Of a DNA stretch of 64,000 nucleotides, positions 62,570 through 64,000 are shown piece by piece. The notes beneath the pieces were generated by a model. The model was not told the DNA's origin, did no database searches, and saw only the letters and a program-made list of their open reading frames with translations. How positions within the stretch are numbered: position 1 is the first letter of the stretch; every line of letters starts with the position of its first letter. This stretch comes from Zerene cesonia (Eukaryota; Arthropoda; Insecta; Lepidoptera; Pieridae), in assembly GCF_012273895.1 (NCBI RefSeq), contig NC_052122.1, forward strand, positions 10,168,001 to 10,232,000, given 5' to 3'. The position numbers were made by a program, and so were the translations under genes.

Positions 62570-64000
62570 TTATACACCATCTATCCATGTGTATAAAGTT
62601 TAATTTTACCTTGTATGCATTAAAATCAACAACTTACAAATCGCATTTTGTATCAGATGAATTGGGACATGCATGAAAATTTTTATCTAACATTCACGTA
62701 AGACCGAATATGATTGTAATATCAATAAATCATGTTGAATATGGTCTACTTCTTAAAAGAGACCATATATCATGACTTTTTTTCTATGCTGACAGATTAT
62801 AAAGAAAATATTGTGGAAAGCGCATTCTGACTATTGGAATCGTTGTCATGTCATTCTCCTCTGTAGTGACACATTTTTGCGATTAAATTCCATACAAATT
62901 TGTGTGTTGTGACACGAATGACACAATTCGTCGTGTGAACCCTTCATTGTTATTATTCCTATTTTCTCTATATAGTCCTTTATCGATCAGATGATCAGTA
63001 TTCCTACGCTAAATAAGAAAGTAGTTACTAAGACTGGTCGCTAAAAATTAATTTAAAAAATGAATTTTCCGTTTTTTTGATCCCTCAAAATTATTCCTCT
63101 GGCTCATATCGGTATCGCCTCCTTAAAATATTATTTATTCCTAAACTTAACTAGTACAAAATTAAACACCAGAAAACGTAAACGTCTTCAACGCTATTAC
63201 ATCCACATTCTCCGCTTAATATATCGAAAATAAGTGATAAATCTTCGTTGCCCACTGTACAGCTATACAGTATGTAGGGACAGACAATAAAGCTGCGGAA
63301 GGTGTACTTGGCTCTGGATAAGCTGGTAACGTACTCGAGACGTGAGAGCAATTTTAAACTTTCACGTATAATAAATTGGATCTGATATGCGGTGGAAATG
63401 TTTATGATCGTTAAGATGATTTTAACATTCCGTTTATATTTTTTACGCGGATGGCAGTTGTATTTTGAAGAAATTTTAAAAGATAAATCTTATTTAACGG
63501 CTATGAGGCAAGTATACTATCTTATTCTAAAATATTTCCACCTACTTGTAAACTTATCAAGATATTGAAGATTTTATGAAAGTTACTTTGACCAAGAGAG
63601 GCTCAAAGATGCTGATCTGTAATATGGTTTTATTCGGCGCAGGATAAAATCAATTCTAACAGAAACTACAAAGCCTACAGAAATTATTTTTCGTATAACA
63701 TATGTACCCATTTTATCTATTCATATCAGCTTATTATGCCACCACAAACCTTTTAATCCAGATTAAAAAGACCTCCATCCTATTTAAGAGATGACGAAAA
63801 AGTATTTATATGACAAAGATAACTATTTTTTTTCTGGCTGGTTCGCTGACACATTTTCCATGATATATCAATAACATGTTAATCAGACAATAGGAGTGTG
63901 ATAGATTAGTATTTTAATATATAGGTGAATTCAAATCAAAATAACCTGCCGAAACAACGGTCGCCTTGAATTTGAAATTTTCTACTAGTTAAATAAAGTA
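62570..64000. other. AT-rich right end, nothing supported
   Basis: There is no peroxidasin 5' exon here. An open frame at 63151-63351 (minus) has somewhat protein-like text but no motif or splice support. Confidence 0.4.

Overview
The window is insect DNA, most likely from a moth or butterfly (Lepidoptera). It is AT-rich with small, widely spaced genes. The background contains repeat types I recognise from lepidopteran genomes: Helitron-like fragments ending in CTAGT, tRNA-derived SINEs, an RTE-type 3' tail, and a common LINE/SINE tail containing 'aaggccggcaacac'. The species cannot be told from the sequence, and repeat names are from memory without a library search.

Layout. The first 292 bases are the 3' end of a non-LTR retrotransposon. 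Positions 1371-2648 (minus strand) encode a secreted, extremely tryptophan-rich repeat protein. It has a His/Asp-rich N-terminal part and two blocks of exactly 14 eight-residue repeats each. A TATA-type promoter with a possible distal first exon lies at about 5911-6020. From 6.1 to 31 kb I see no convincing gene, only dispersed repeats. At 31052-32238 a GC-rich retroelement lacking any visible reverse transcriptase sits between perfect 15-bp target-site duplications; its 3' end is related to the fragment at position 1.

A three-exon gene at 32843-33819 (plus) encodes a 142-residue hotdog-fold acyl-CoA thioesterase of the ACOT13/THEM2 type. Its first intron appears to be a GC-AG intron. A long inverted repeat (arms of about 340 bp) lies at 38052-38897. 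Positions 40509-46411 (minus) hold six exons of peroxidasin: leucine-rich repeats, four Ig domains and a complete haem peroxidase domain with all key residues. The 5' exon(s) (signal peptide, LRRNT) were not found and probably lie beyond 64,000. The C-terminal VWC domain of fly and vertebrate peroxidasin was also not found. The rest (46.4-64 kb) is AT-rich, probably the peroxidasin 5' intron, with SINE and Helitron-like copies and a few short coding-like remnants.

The genes are not an operon. Peroxidasin and the Trp-rich protein would both act outside the cell (basement membrane and, by inference, cuticle or another extracellular structure). The thioesterase is an unrelated intracellular lipid enzyme. 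The most unusual item is the Trp-rich protein with its unbroken eight-residue register.
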